Of a DNA stretch of 47,033 nt, positions 1 to 8,280 are shown in pieces. Below the pieces are notes generated by a model. The model saw only the letters and a program-made list of their open reading frames with translations, searched no databases and was not told the origin of the DNA. Positions within the stretch are counted from its first letter, which is position 1; each line of letters begins with the position of its first letter. Position numbers and translations under genes: made by a program. The stretch comes from Bacteroidia bacterium (lineage in GTDB: Bacteria; Bacteroidota; Bacteroidia; J057). The stretch covers positions 172,642-219,674 of the forward strand of contig JANQTF010000186.1 in the NCBI GenBank assembly GCA_030731845.1, read 5' to 3'.

Positions 1-1259
1 ACAAACTGACTGCCCACGAGAACCTTTCGAAAACCAGATCCTTTCGCCGATCCTGCCACTTGTTGCTTAATGGCCTTTACGGGAGAGAAAGATGTGAGAA
101 TTAACACTGGATAAAACCCGGCAACAAAAGCTAGCAGAATGGATACCCCCAATAAGAGCGTCCAATATTGCCAGTTATCCCAGGGTGCATCCATATTTAT
201 ATGATACAACCTTTCAGACACTGGAAGAAGTGACTCTGCCAAAACAGATGCTAAGGCAACGGACAACAGGCTCACGATCCAGCCTTCGGTCATAAACTGA
301 ACGAAGAGATCCAACCTTGTAGCTCCGAGAGATTTCCTCACCCCAACCTCCAGAGCCCTGATCGAGGCTCTTGCGGTTACCAGATTAACATAGTTAATGA
401 TTGCGATAAGCAGGATAATGGCTCCTATGGCACCGAGAATCCAAAGCGTGGAATGAATTCCTTCTCCTCCTGCCAAGCCGTTCACATGAATATCTACAAA
501 GCGATCGATCCGAGGAAAAATAGTAATCCCCTCCTCGCGAAAGGTAGTGGCGAACTGATTGAGCCTTGCCTGGGATACAGAGGTAAACATGTTTGGGGCG
601 CTGAGCTGTAAGTAGGTGTACATGGGTGGCCACCACCAACTCTCAAATGAAGTGGATTGATACACCTCATTCAGGGAAGAGATCGAAATGGCGATTGAAA
701 ATTGGATGGAGGAATTGGAGGGGATGTCCTCACAAACACCCGTCACCAAACACAACATTTTATCATCAAGCATCACAGTTTTCCCAAGTGAAGCCTCTAT
801 CGAGCCAAAGTAGGAAACAGCTTTTTGACGAGAGAGCACGATCGAATTAGGCCTTTGAAGGACATCTTTGACATGTCCGGCAATCAGAGGAAATGAGAAA
901 AAAGAGAAAAAATTTGTATCAACAAAGGCCACTCCTTCTTCCTGATAAGCAGGCTGTGAGGGAGAGTCCTGGAGTCTCAGTAGCCCTCCTTTATAATGAA
1001 TTCGGGTAAAATCGGTATATTCAGGAAAGTTCTCAACCAGCAAAGGCCCCATTTTCATTCCCGTAGAAACAATGATTCCCGAATCGTACTCCTGGTAAAC
1101 CTGGGCAATGAGGTTTACATTTTTATGAAATTGATCAAAAGACAATTGAAATCTGATGTAAACCCCAATCAGGATGCAACTTGTCAAGGCTGCGGTAAAG
1201 CCTGTCGTCAACAACAGTGAATAGGTGCGGTCTCTCCACAAAAATCGAATTGAACTCAT
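1..1259 (-). CDS. FtsX/MacB-type ABC transporter permease, C-terminus beyond window edge
   Basis: About 419 codons are visible and the frame is still open at base 1, so the C-terminal part is missing. The layout is that of Bacteroidota macrolide-export-type permeases: an N-terminal membrane helix (about residues 12-34), a large periplasmic MacB_PCD-like domain with the usual LSFDQFH segment right after helix 1, then further helices around residues 265-290, 315-340 and 365-390 in the FtsX-like domain, with the RASIRALEVGVRKSLGA segment between. Such proteins pair with an ATPase and use ATP hydrolysis for mechanical work on periplasmic substrates rather than transport through the pore. The ATPase gene is not in view. 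The start is fixed by an in-frame TAA six bases upstream of the ATG. Substrate unknown. Confidence 0.88.
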   Translation of the reverse strand, partial: MSSIRFLWRDRTYSLLLTTGFTAALTSCILIGVYIRFQLSFDQFHKNVNLIAQVYQEYDSGIIVSTGMKMGPLLVENFPEYTDFTRIHYKGGLLRLQDSPSQPAYQEEGVAFVDTNFFSFFSFPLIAGHVKDVLQRPNSIVLSRQKAVSYFGSIEASLGKTVMLDDKMLCLVTGVCEDIPSNSSIQFSIAISISSLNEVYQSTSFESWWWPPMYTYLQLSAPNMFTSVSQARLNQFATTFREEGITIFPRIDRFVDIHVNGLAGGEGIHSTLWILGAIGAIILLIAIINYVNLVTARASIRALEVGVRKSLGATRLDLFVQFMTEGWIVSLLSVALASVLAESLLPVSERLYHINMDAPWDNWQYWTLLLGVSILLAFVAGFYPVLILTSFSPVKAIKQQVAGSAKGSGFRKVLVGSQF

Positions 1260-1463
1260 ATTTTATTGAATTTATCAGCCATGCGGCTAACAAGACAAAG
1301 TCTATACCACCTACCCATAAACAACTGATAACCAATGACTGGCAACAAACAAGTCCATACCTGGCACTGCTATTCAAGATGAATGAATGTCCGCAATCGG
1401 ACGGTTGACACACCTAATTGGAACAATACGGGAAATCATATGTTTCTCAGACAGCTGAACGAT

Positions 1464-2144
1464 ATGAACACCAATCAACATCTCTACCTTAGCCCTACAT
1501 ATTTCCTCGACTTTCAGAACGAGTCTCTAGCTGATGTTGGACAGGAGATGACAAAAGGCCATACAGGCGAACGCGACAAAGCGATTGCCCTGTACTACGC
1601 TGTAAGAGATGGCTGGAGATACAATCCCTACCTATTGGATTTTCGGGCGGAAAGTCTCCGCGCCAGCCATGTATTCCAGCAAAAAGAAGCCCATTGTGTG
1701 AACAAAGCTATATTGCTGGCCGCTCTGCTCCGACAGCAAGGCATTGCAAGCCGTATGCACTTTTATCAGGTACGGAACCATCTGGGAACTTCTCGATTGG
1801 AGGAGGTCCTTCGGACGAATGTGCTCGTATTTCACGGAGCCACAGAAGTGTATCTTGGAAACCAATGGATCACCATCACCCCGGCTTTCAACAAGGCACT
1901 TTGCACAAAACTTGGGGTAGAGCCACTGGAATTCGATGGAGAGCATGAAGCCATATTTCAGAATTATGATCGGGAGAAAGGAAAGTTCATGGAATACCTG
2001 CATGACTATGGCCCTTTCCACGACCTTCCATACGAATTGATGCTCTCAGAATTCAGGACTGCGTATGGCCCGGTATTATCTGCCCTGGGCAATGGAAATT
2101 GGGAACCACTCCAAATACGTGGCTTGGAAATACTCCAAAGCTAA
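1464..2144 (+). CDS. Transglutaminase-like (cysteine protease fold) protein
   Basis: A cytoplasmic-looking protein of 226 residues with no signal peptide. It has the transglutaminase-core arrangement: a helical lead-in (RDKAIALYYAVRDGWRY), then the catalytic Cys in KEAHCVNKA (Cys78), a helix AILLAALLRQQGI, and the His in VFHGATEVYL (His124) followed by WITITPAFN, where the third catalytic residue would lie. These are the hallmarks of the transglutaminase-like superfamily; bacterial members may be peptidases or amidases, and the substrate cannot be told. In-frame ATGs also occur at 1383 and 1440. I chose 1464 because MNTNQHLYLSPTYFLDF resembles the usual N-terminus of this family. It is divergent from the ABC permease, with about 200 bases between. 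Confidence 0.8.
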   Translation: MNTNQHLYLSPTYFLDFQNESLADVGQEMTKGHTGERDKAIALYYAVRDGWRYNPYLLDFRAESLRASHVFQQKEAHCVNKAILLAALLRQQGIASRMHFYQVRNHLGTSRLEEVLRTNVLVFHGATEVYLGNQWITITPAFNKALCTKLGVEPLEFDGEHEAIFQNYDREKGKFMEYLHDYGPFHDLPYELMLSEFRTAYGPVLSALGNGNWEPLQIRGLEILQS

Positions 2145-2276
2145 TTCCCCAAAAAATCATGTCGGATTCTGGCATTTTTGGGGAGAAGGTGAAAGGAAAT
2201 GCTGCCTTGCATGATGGAAACTTCGAGAGAGATTGTATCTTAGCAGCATCAACATTGACCTGCAATCATTCTCGCT

Positions 2277-2525
2277 ATGAGCGTAAAAAATGCGATCGGA
2301 ACCTGCTTACTGATTTTCGGTCTTGGATTGGCCATCATCGGATGGAGCAAAACCAGCGGTGAAACCATCACCAAAGAAATAAATGGAAAAGAAGTTGTCC
2401 TGCGCAACTCCGACAACTATAACCTGAACTGGCGTGCCTTTTTTGGCCTCACCTTCGCAGGTCTTGGGTTTTTGATTGCACTTTTCCCTGGTGATGATGT
2501 TATCGACCGCGGAAAATATGCCTGA
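2277..2525 (+). CDS. Small two-helix membrane protein, hypothetical
   Basis: An 82-residue protein with two hydrophobic segments (about residues 5-24, CLLIFGLGLAIIGW, and 52-70, AFFGLTFAGLGFLIALF) joined by a charged loop that contains KEINGKEVVLRN. I do not recognise the family. The reading frame ends 22 bases before a strong terminator, which supports it as a real transcribed gene. It follows the transglutaminase-like gene on the same strand after about 130 bases and could be co-transcribed. No function is assigned. Confidence 0.6.
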   Translation: MSVKNAIGTCLLIFGLGLAIIGWSKTSGETITKEINGKEVVLRNSDNYNLNWRAFFGLTFAGLGFLIALFPGDDVIDRGKYA

Positions 2526-2547
2526 TCAATTTTGCAATAAATAGCAT

Positions 2548-2577
2548 AAAAAAAGCCCCTGTTCAGGGGCTTTTTTT
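2548..2577. terminator. Bidirectional intrinsic terminator
   Basis: A perfect 8-bp stem AGCCCCTG/CAGGGGCT with a TT loop is flanked by an A-run on the left and a T-run on the right, so it works as a Rho-independent terminator in both directions. It separates the plus-strand small membrane gene from the convergent minus-strand oxidoreductase gene. Confidence 0.92.
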
Positions 2578-2580
2578 ATG

Positions 2581-3969
2581 TTAGATCACCTTCACATTCA
2601 TTGGATCCCACAATATTTCTTTCCTGTCAAAATAACTAAGGTTGGTGAGCAGGGCCGGGCCGGCGGCCTGCATCCCAAACAGAGCATCTTCGATGATCGG
2701 GGTGCCGTTTCGAATGGCATCGGCAAAGTTGTTCCAATGGTCAAGATGGTCGCTGTAGCCTCTCGGAGCGAGGAATTCGAGCGACTTGGGCTCATTCATA
2801 CTAGCACGCTTTTCAGGATAGGTCTGTTGATACCAGGCCTCATACTCAGCCTGTTGGGCCTTTGTGAAGGTGTTGTAGGTGTCCCAACCACCAAAACCGG
2901 GGGCCTCGGGCATGATGCTGCGGGTGATTTTCACCCCATCGCCTCCGATTTCCATGACTCCTTCACTTCCGATCAGCCGAATTTTTTGGCTACCGCCACT
3001 CCCATCCACAAAATTCACCCTCATCTGAAGATTAAATGCCGGGTGGCTATCTGTCGCAGGATAATCGAGCACAGCGAGCATCACGTCGGGCACATCACGA
3101 CCGTCTTTCCAGTAGCGCAGCCCTCCTGTTGCGTAGATTCTGTTAGGTCCGGCAGATTTTATGACCCTGTGCAAGCCAGAGAACAGATGCACAAACAAAT
3201 CTCCGGCTACGCCGGTGCCATAGTCCCGATAGTTTCGCCAGCGAAAAAACCTAACTGGATCAAAAGCCGTCTTTGGCGCATCGCCCAGATAGCGGTCCCA
3301 ATCTATCGTCTCCAGAGAAGCATCTCTCGGGATGGAGTACTGCCATGCCCCCAGAGCAGATTGCCTGTCATACCACACCTCGCCCATGATGAGTTGCCCC
3401 AACTCGCCAGAGGCGTAGAGATCAGCGGCTTTTTCTGTCACAATCGAACTCACACGCTGACTTCCTACCTGGAATTTGGCTCCGCTACGGTTTTGTTCAT
3501 CGATTACTGCTCTACCCTCTTCCCACTTATGCACCATGGGCTTTTCGCAATAAACAGCCTTGCCAGCCTTCATTGCAGCAATAGAAATCTTGTCGTGCCA
3601 ATGATCTGTGGTGGCCACGACCACCGCGTCAATGTCTTTTCGGGCCAGCAGCTCCTCATAGCTTTTCGTGGTGAAGACTCCAGCATCATAATCCTCTTTG
3701 GCTCGCTGCAGGTGACCGCTGTACAAATCGCAAACACCGGCAAGCTCAAAAGAGCCGGTTTGTAGTGCCGTATCCAGATTATTATAGCCCATAATCCCGG
3801 CTCCTATCACGCCAAGGCGGATCTTGTCATTGGCTGGTAGTGGCTTGGCCCTCAAGGGCAACTGTTCAAATTGAGGTTTCCCTTCCGCAGAAATCCCCGC
3901 CGCAAGCAGAAAAGTAGAACCCGTAAGCTTCTTAATAAAGTTTCTACGAGATGGTGATGAATCCTTCAT
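2581..3969 (-). CDS. Tat-exported Gfo/Idh/MocA family oxidoreductase
   Basis: A 462-residue protein beginning with a twin-arginine signal (SRRNFIKKL followed by a hydrophobic stretch), so it is predicted to fold with its cofactor in the cytoplasm and be exported to the periplasm. After the signal comes the Rossmann dinucleotide-binding segment RLGVIGAGIMG, then the family's EKP motif (YCEKPMVHKW), whose Lys is generally catalytic or cofactor-contacting, and a C-terminal substrate domain with RNYRDYGTGVAGDLFVHL. Tat-Gfo/Idh proteins act on sugars or polyols with bound NAD(P). Some exported relatives are glycosidases of the GH109 type, so a dehydrogenase reaction is not certain. The ATG at 3969 was preferred over an upstream in-frame ATG at 4035 because it sits just before the Tat motif. 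Substrate unknown. Confidence 0.9.
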   Translation of the reverse strand: MKDSSPSRRNFIKKLTGSTFLLAAGISAEGKPQFEQLPLRAKPLPANDKIRLGVIGAGIMGYNNLDTALQTGSFELAGVCDLYSGHLQRAKEDYDAGVFTTKSYEELLARKDIDAVVVATTDHWHDKISIAAMKAGKAVYCEKPMVHKWEEGRAVIDEQNRSGAKFQVGSQRVSSIVTEKAADLYASGELGQLIMGEVWYDRQSALGAWQYSIPRDASLETIDWDRYLGDAPKTAFDPVRFFRWRNYRDYGTGVAGDLFVHLFSGLHRVIKSAGPNRIYATGGLRYWKDGRDVPDVMLAVLDYPATDSHPAFNLQMRVNFVDGSGGSQKIRLIGSEGVMEIGGDGVKITRSIMPEAPGFGGWDTYNTFTKAQQAEYEAWYQQTYPEKRASMNEPKSLEFLAPRGYSDHLDHWNNFADAIRNGTPIIEDALFGMQAAGPALLTNLSYFDRKEILWDPMNVKVI

Positions 3970-4204
3970 AATGATTTCGCATATTTTGAGTAGCAGTCCA
4001 ACCCAAAAATTACAATAAGCCATGAGAAGCTGCAACCCGGTGTATCTGCGAAGCGGGACGAAGGCTCAATTGTTCCCTTCGGGGTGTCATTCTCGATCAA
4101 TAATAAAAAAGAAGCGGATTGAAAGATAAGCTTCCACATTTTCTGGCGTTTAGTTGACAAAAAAAACCGCTATTTTCGCTTACCACGTGCAGGAACATCG
4201 TTTC

Positions 4205-5452
4205 ATGAAATTTATCCTGAGTCTTCGTTATTGCCTGATCATCGCCACCTTGGCATTGCCCAATATGGCATTGTCACAAACCTCTGAGCATGTCCAGGCC
4301 CAATTACAACCCGGCGACGGCATACTCTCCCTATTGCGCCGATATGCCGTAGATACCAAATGCAATACGGCCTATTTTTATCGGGAAAATAGGCTTAAAA
4401 AGAACCAGGGTCTTGTTCTTCACAAAAACTACTCGCTTCCCATTCTGGTTTATCAATACAACGGACGGAGCATCCGCTCTTCCACTGGCATCAATGACTT
4501 CGACTGGGCGGTCAAAGTGCAGCAATACAATGAGCGAATGCACAGCCTCGGCTTGAAGCCAGGCGATTATCGGGTTGATAATATTTTATGGATTCCGTAC
4601 CACTTTTTGAACTGCAGGGAAGAAATGCAGGAAGAGGTAATCGAATCTATTCCTATCCAGGCTCCCGGAGGGCCGCTTGTATCAAAACCAATTACCGGCA
4701 CGCAGATCCGTGGCAATTATCCCATTTTGGGACCACAGTATGCCGAAGTTCGACTGGAAAGCAAAAGCCTTGAGGGATTTGTGTATTACGTTGTGGCTGG
4801 TCATGGAGGCCCAGATCCCGGTGCGGTGGGCGATTTTATGGGACATAATCTTTGCGAAGATGAATATGCCTATGACGTGGCACTCAGACTCTGTAGAAAT
4901 CTGCTTGCCCATGGAGCCACGGTTTACATGATCATTCGCGACGAAAATGATGGAATCCGAAGCGGTGAAATTCTCCCTTGTGACAAAGATGAAACCTGCT
5001 GGCTGAATCAGGAGATTCCCATCAGCCAATCAGAACGGCTTACACAACGCTCGGATGCCATCAACCTCTTGTATGAGTCTAACCGGGCTCAAGGTGTGCG
5101 CTATCAGCGGCTTATCGTGATCCATGTGGACTCAGGAACCCAAAATCAACGGGTGGATATGTTTTTCTATCACAAAATAGATGATCCTGAGAGTCAGCTT
5201 TTTGCCAGCACCCTGAGAGGGACCATCAAGCAGAAGTATGACGAGTATCGGCAGGGCCGTGGCTACGAAGGCAAGGTATCGGGAAGAGACCTTCACATGC
5301 TGAGAGAAACCCTCCCCCCGGCAGTCTATATCGAGCTGGGGAATATTCGCAATCGAAATGATCAGGCGCGTCTGGTGATCGAGGGGAATCGGCAACTAAT
5401 AGCGAATTGGCTATTTGAGGGAATTGTGAAGGATGGAGTAAAAGGAAATTAA
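4205..5452 (+). CDS. Periplasmic N-acetylmuramoyl-L-alanine amidase (Amidase_3)
   Basis: This enzyme cleaves the amide bond between MurNAc and the stem peptide of peptidoglycan. It has 415 residues: a signal peptide ending ...NMALS with Gln at the predicted +1, an N-terminal region of about 110 residues resembling a LysM-type or adaptor domain (QPGDGILSLLRRYAVD; KPGDYRVDNILWIPYHFL), and a C-terminal Amidase_3 domain. The zinc site is visible: His200 in AGHGGPDPGA, a Glu in CEDEYAYD (probably Glu220), His307 in VIHVDSG, and the catalytic Glu in YIELGNIRN (about Glu377). The start was placed at the ATG just before the signal peptide; a TTG at 4154 is in frame but encodes an implausible leader. 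Upstream, TATTTTCG at 4171-4178 is one mismatch from the Bacteroidota -7 element. Confidence 0.9.
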   Translation: MKFILSLRYCLIIATLALPNMALSQTSEHVQAQLQPGDGILSLLRRYAVDTKCNTAYFYRENRLKKNQGLVLHKNYSLPILVYQYNGRSIRSSTGINDFDWAVKVQQYNERMHSLGLKPGDYRVDNILWIPYHFLNCREEMQEEVIESIPIQAPGGPLVSKPITGTQIRGNYPILGPQYAEVRLESKSLEGFVYYVVAGHGGPDPGAVGDFMGHNLCEDEYAYDVALRLCRNLLAHGATVYMIIRDENDGIRSGEILPCDKDETCWLNQEIPISQSERLTQRSDAINLLYESNRAQGVRYQRLIVIHVDSGTQNQRVDMFFYHKIDDPESQLFASTLRGTIKQKYDEYRQGRGYEGKVSGRDLHMLRETLPPAVYIELGNIRNRNDQARLVIEGNRQLIANWLFEGIVKDGVKGN

Positions 5453-5554
5453 GTTTTGGAATTCTCAGGAAAAAATCTGAACTTATTCTTCCTGAGATAA
5501 GCCAACAAAGGACATTAAGATGTGTCAAGGCAAACATCTCAGAGTGAAAAGCAT

Positions 5555-5582
5555 AAAAAGCTGCCATTGAGGGCAGCTTTTT
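5555..5582. terminator. Bidirectional intrinsic terminator
   Basis: An 11-bp stem AAAAAGCTGCC/GGCAGCTTTTT with a 6-nt loop lies between the amidase gene and the convergent sigma factor gene. A and T runs are built into the stem, so it can stop transcription from both sides, including the end of the eight-gene minus-strand run. Confidence 0.88.
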
Positions 5583-5618
5583 GCGTTTTATAAGTTTGCG
5601 TTTTATACGGTTACAAAA

Positions 5619-6224
5619 TCACATTTGCGATTTCAAATTCTTCAGTTCCTGATTGAGAAGCTCCCTGGCCCTGAAAAGCTGCGCTTTTACTGTCCCGAGC
5701 GGGATTTGCAATTCGTTGGCGACTTCTTCGTAAGACAATTCCTTGAAGTACCTGAGCTCTACGAGTTCGCGATATTTTTCGGGCAGGCGCTCAATGGCCA
5801 TAGAGAGATAGCGCTTTCTTTGCTGCTTGAGCAGCGCATCATTGGGGTCGAGATCATCGTCGCGCACATCAAAGCGCATGCTTGAGCCATCGTCGCCCTC
5901 AACGGGCGCATCTATAGAGACAGTCTGCACCCGCTTTTTGCGGATAAAGTCGATACAGTTGTTGGTCGCAATTCTAAACAGCCAGGTAGAAAAGGCAAAT
6001 TTAGAATCAAACTTTTCGATAGAGTTAAACGCTTTGGCAAATGCTTCCTGGGTCAGATCTTCTGCATCATCTGCATTTTTGACCATCTTGAGGAGCATAT
6101 AATAAACCGATTTGCGGTATTTCTTCAGCAAGGTTTCAAAAGCCTTCTCCTCTCCACGTTTCGCGGCTGCTACCAACTCCCGATCTTCCTGTGTATTTTT
6201 TGATACTTTGGGTGTTACGTCCAT
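5619..6224 (-). CDS. ECF RNA polymerase sigma factor (sigma-70 family)
   Basis: A 201-residue sigma factor with the two conserved ECF domains. Sigma region 2 is visible as FETLLKKYRKSVYYML...DAEDLTQEAFAKAF and STWLFRIATNNCIDFIRKK. Region 4 is visible as IERLPEKYRELVELRYFKELSYEEVANEL followed by the recognition helix PLGTVKAQLFRAREL. It directs core polymerase to alternative promoters. The ATG at 6224 lies inside the end of the upstream glycosyltransferase gene (10-base overlap), which suggests translational coupling. No anti-sigma gene is adjacent, because the gene is followed directly by a terminator. It may therefore be a constitutive or housekeeping-type ECF factor, as several Bacteroidota RpoE-like proteins are, rather than one released by a partner membrane protein. 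Confidence 0.92.
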   Translation of the reverse strand: MDVTPKVSKNTQEDRELVAAAKRGEEKAFETLLKKYRKSVYYMLLKMVKNADDAEDLTQEAFAKAFNSIEKFDSKFAFSTWLFRIATNNCIDFIRKKRVQTVSIDAPVEGDDGSSMRFDVRDDDLDPNDALLKQQRKRYLSMAIERLPEKYRELVELRYFKELSYEEVANELQIPLGTVKAQLFRARELLNQELKNLKSQM

Positions 6225-7297
6225 GCAGGTCTTCGAATTAGTCCCCAGGGGATTACAAATAAGTTGTAGAGAAAAAAGATCAAATCCAAAGCAGGATAGC
6301 CCCACCAGGGAAAGTTAAGTGATCTTGACATCGGTGCCCATGCCAGCACCGAAAATCCGATTCGCCATAGGTATAACGAAAAGACATCTGCGAATGTTAG
6401 CGAGTGAAACAATAGTCCTGTTAATACCAATATCCACCAAACTCCGTGCAACAAATGAAAAGCTGCCAAAATGGCTTGCGAATGTAGCGAATACTTCCGT
6501 GAACTACTCACATGACGGCTCTTTTGTCGCCACCAACTGCTCCATGTCTGCTTGGGAACCGACAAAGTGGCTGCTCTTTTGCCCTTCATGACAGCCGATT
6601 TTGTGTACATCGCCAAGCTTTGAACCAGCAGATCGTCGTCTCCAGAAAGCACATCCTGATGAGTAGAAAATCCTCCGATTTCCATAAAGAGACTTTTCTG
6701 GTAGGCAAGGTTGCGTCCCACTCCCATATAGGGCCTCCCCCACCCTGCTTCTCCAATATATTGGAAAGCAGTAAAGGCAGTTTCTGCTTGTATCACAAAA
6801 TTGAGGAGCGAAGTATGGCGATCATAGAGTCCAATTCCAAGGACAAGGCCTGCACCAGCCCTGAATTGCGCATTGATGCAGCGCAACCAGTCAGGTTGAA
6901 CACGGCAATCGGCATCCGTAAATGCCAGATTCTCATGATTTGCCTCCTCAATTCCGCAGCGAATGGCCCACTTTTTTGGCGACCACCCTGGCTCAGTTGA
7001 GACAATCTCCACAATCCGGAGCATGGGTAGCCTCTTCTGCCAACTGAGAGCCACTTCCTTGCTTTGATCCTCACAGCGATCAAGGACCAACACCATTTCC
7101 CAATCCGAATACCTCATTTGGCTCAAAGAGCTGAGTAAGGAAGGCAAATTTACCTCTTCGTTATGGGCTGCAACGATGACTGTCACAGGGCTTTCTGGAC
7201 CCGAAAGGGCATTTCTTGCAGATTTTTGCCAACCTAGCCAAAGCCAGATCCATCTCAATGTCCACAGGGCACCCACATAAAAAAGGAAACTGCTCAT
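6215..7297 (-). CDS. Family 2 glycosyltransferase, membrane-associated
   Basis: A 360-residue GT-A fold enzyme. It has an N-terminal membrane helix, then VTVIVAAHNEEVNLPSLL (nucleotide-sugar binding start), VLDRCEDQS, the DxD-type metal-binding motif in AFTDADCRV, GDDDLLVQSL where the catalytic acid sits, and an arginine motif QKSRHVSS resembling Q/RxxRW. Two or three membrane helices close the C-terminus. Such enzymes use nucleotide sugars to extend lipid-linked or polysaccharide acceptors at the inner face of the membrane. Acceptor and sugar are unknown. Its ATG overlaps the stop of the glutaminyl cyclase gene (TGATG), and its own end overlaps the sigma factor start, so it is the middle gene of a coupled trio. 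Confidence 0.9.
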   Translation of the reverse strand: MSSFLFYVGALWTLRWIWLWLGWQKSARNALSGPESPVTVIVAAHNEEVNLPSLLSSLSQMRYSDWEMVLVLDRCEDQSKEVALSWQKRLPMLRIVEIVSTEPGWSPKKWAIRCGIEEANHENLAFTDADCRVQPDWLRCINAQFRAGAGLVLGIGLYDRHTSLLNFVIQAETAFTAFQYIGEAGWGRPYMGVGRNLAYQKSLFMEIGGFSTHQDVLSGDDDLLVQSLAMYTKSAVMKGKRAATLSVPKQTWSSWWRQKSRHVSSSRKYSLHSQAILAAFHLLHGVWWILVLTGLLFHSLTFADVFSLYLWRIGFSVLAWAPMSRSLNFPWWGYPALDLIFFLYNLFVIPWGLIRRPAWT

Positions 7298-8280
7298 CAG
7301 CGAGCCTGATACACCACGGCAAGCACCGTTTCTCCAACGGCTTGAAGGGTAGGTTTATCGATATTGGTGATATCATCTCCCCGCGTGTGCCAATCGTCAA
7401 AGAAGCCGGTTCCCTGACGAATATCAATGACATCTACCATCGGAATCTGAGCGATTTTATTCACGTAGTAATGATCATCCACAATGGGATCATTTCTGCG
7501 GGAGATAAAAAAATTTCCATGCCCGAGGCTACGAGCGGCATCCCAAACACGCTGCACCACATCAGGAGCGTATTGCATGGAGTAGCCCTCTTTAGGAAAC
7601 TGCGCATATTTGGCCCCTACCATGTCGAGGTTGATACCAAATATGGCCCTGTATCCAGGCACATGGGGTTGCCTTGCCCAGAGTTGACTTCCAAGGGCAT
7701 AGCTATCCGACTCACCAGGAGAGCCATAATCTTCTGCATCCCAGAGCAGGAGATCAACCCCAATATCAGCAGGAAGAAGTTGTAGCTGTCGCGCGATCTC
7801 AAGGATCACTGCGACACCACTCGCGCCATCATTCGCCGCCGGAACGGGATCGTCATGATTTTCTGGATCGGCATCCTGATCGGCAAATGGGCGGGAATCC
7901 CAGTGCGCAGTTACCATCACGCGCCTCGTGGCTTCCAGATTATAAGAAGCAATGATATTGACTATGCTTAGCTGATCTCCATTCCAGGCTTTCACATTAG
8001 CTGGCTGCATGACAACCTTGGCACCCAAGCCCGTGAGCTTGGCCTCCAACCAACGCGCGCACTGCACGTGAGCACCGGTATTGGGTACTCTTGGCCCAAA
8101 TGCGAGCTGTTTTTCGATATACACAAAGGCTGAGTCAGCGGAAAATGCTGGGCGCTCAATTGCCTTTGACGGCTCAGCCACCTCGGCTACCACCCCCTTT
8201 GAATCTGGGGTTTTGGGGTCATCACAGCTTGTGCACATCAAGCAGAAAGCTGCTGCGATGAGCAGTCTGTTAGCGATCAT
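7297..8280 (-). CDS. Glutaminyl-peptide cyclotransferase (M28-fold glutaminyl cyclase) lipoprotein
   Basis: This enzyme converts N-terminal Gln of exported proteins to pyroglutamate. It has 327 residues and a lipobox MCTSC (Cys19), so it is envelope-anchored. The M28-type metal-site motifs are in order: AHWDSRP (His126, Asp128), AANDGASG (Asp151), WDAEDYGSPG (Glu183, Asp184), NLDMVGA, DDHYYV and DDWHTRGDD (His298). The segment FSADSAFVYIEKQLAFGPR, with AHWDSRP...DQDA, closely resembles the Porphyromonas gingivalis glutaminyl cyclase as I recall it; a plain M28 aminopeptidase is the alternative. The ATG at 8280 precedes the signal peptide and overlaps the cysS stop by 11 bases; an in-frame ATG at 8298 would add six residues. 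The context fits, since nine exported proteins in this window are predicted to expose +1 Gln. Confidence 0.85.
   Translation of the reverse strand: MIANRLLIAAAFCLMCTSCDDPKTPDSKGVVAEVAEPSKAIERPAFSADSAFVYIEKQLAFGPRVPNTGAHVQCARWLEAKLTGLGAKVVMQPANVKAWNGDQLSIVNIIASYNLEATRRVMVTAHWDSRPFADQDADPENHDDPVPAANDGASGVAVILEIARQLQLLPADIGVDLLLWDAEDYGSPGESDSYALGSQLWARQPHVPGYRAIFGINLDMVGAKYAQFPKEGYSMQYAPDVVQRVWDAARSLGHGNFFISRRNDPIVDDHYYVNKIAQIPMVDVIDIRQGTGFFDDWHTRGDDITNIDKPTLQAVGETVLAVVYQAR

Noticed and set aside
394-639. Apparent short ORFs in the first kilobase that might suggest a broken ABC permease.
   Set aside because: The permease frame is continuous from 1259 to the window edge; the short ORFs are in other frames.
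2578-3765. A 395-codon open frame on the plus strand.
   Set aside because: It is antisense to the Gfo/Idh/MocA gene, whose protein has clear family motifs; the plus-strand product has low-complexity, non-protein-like composition.
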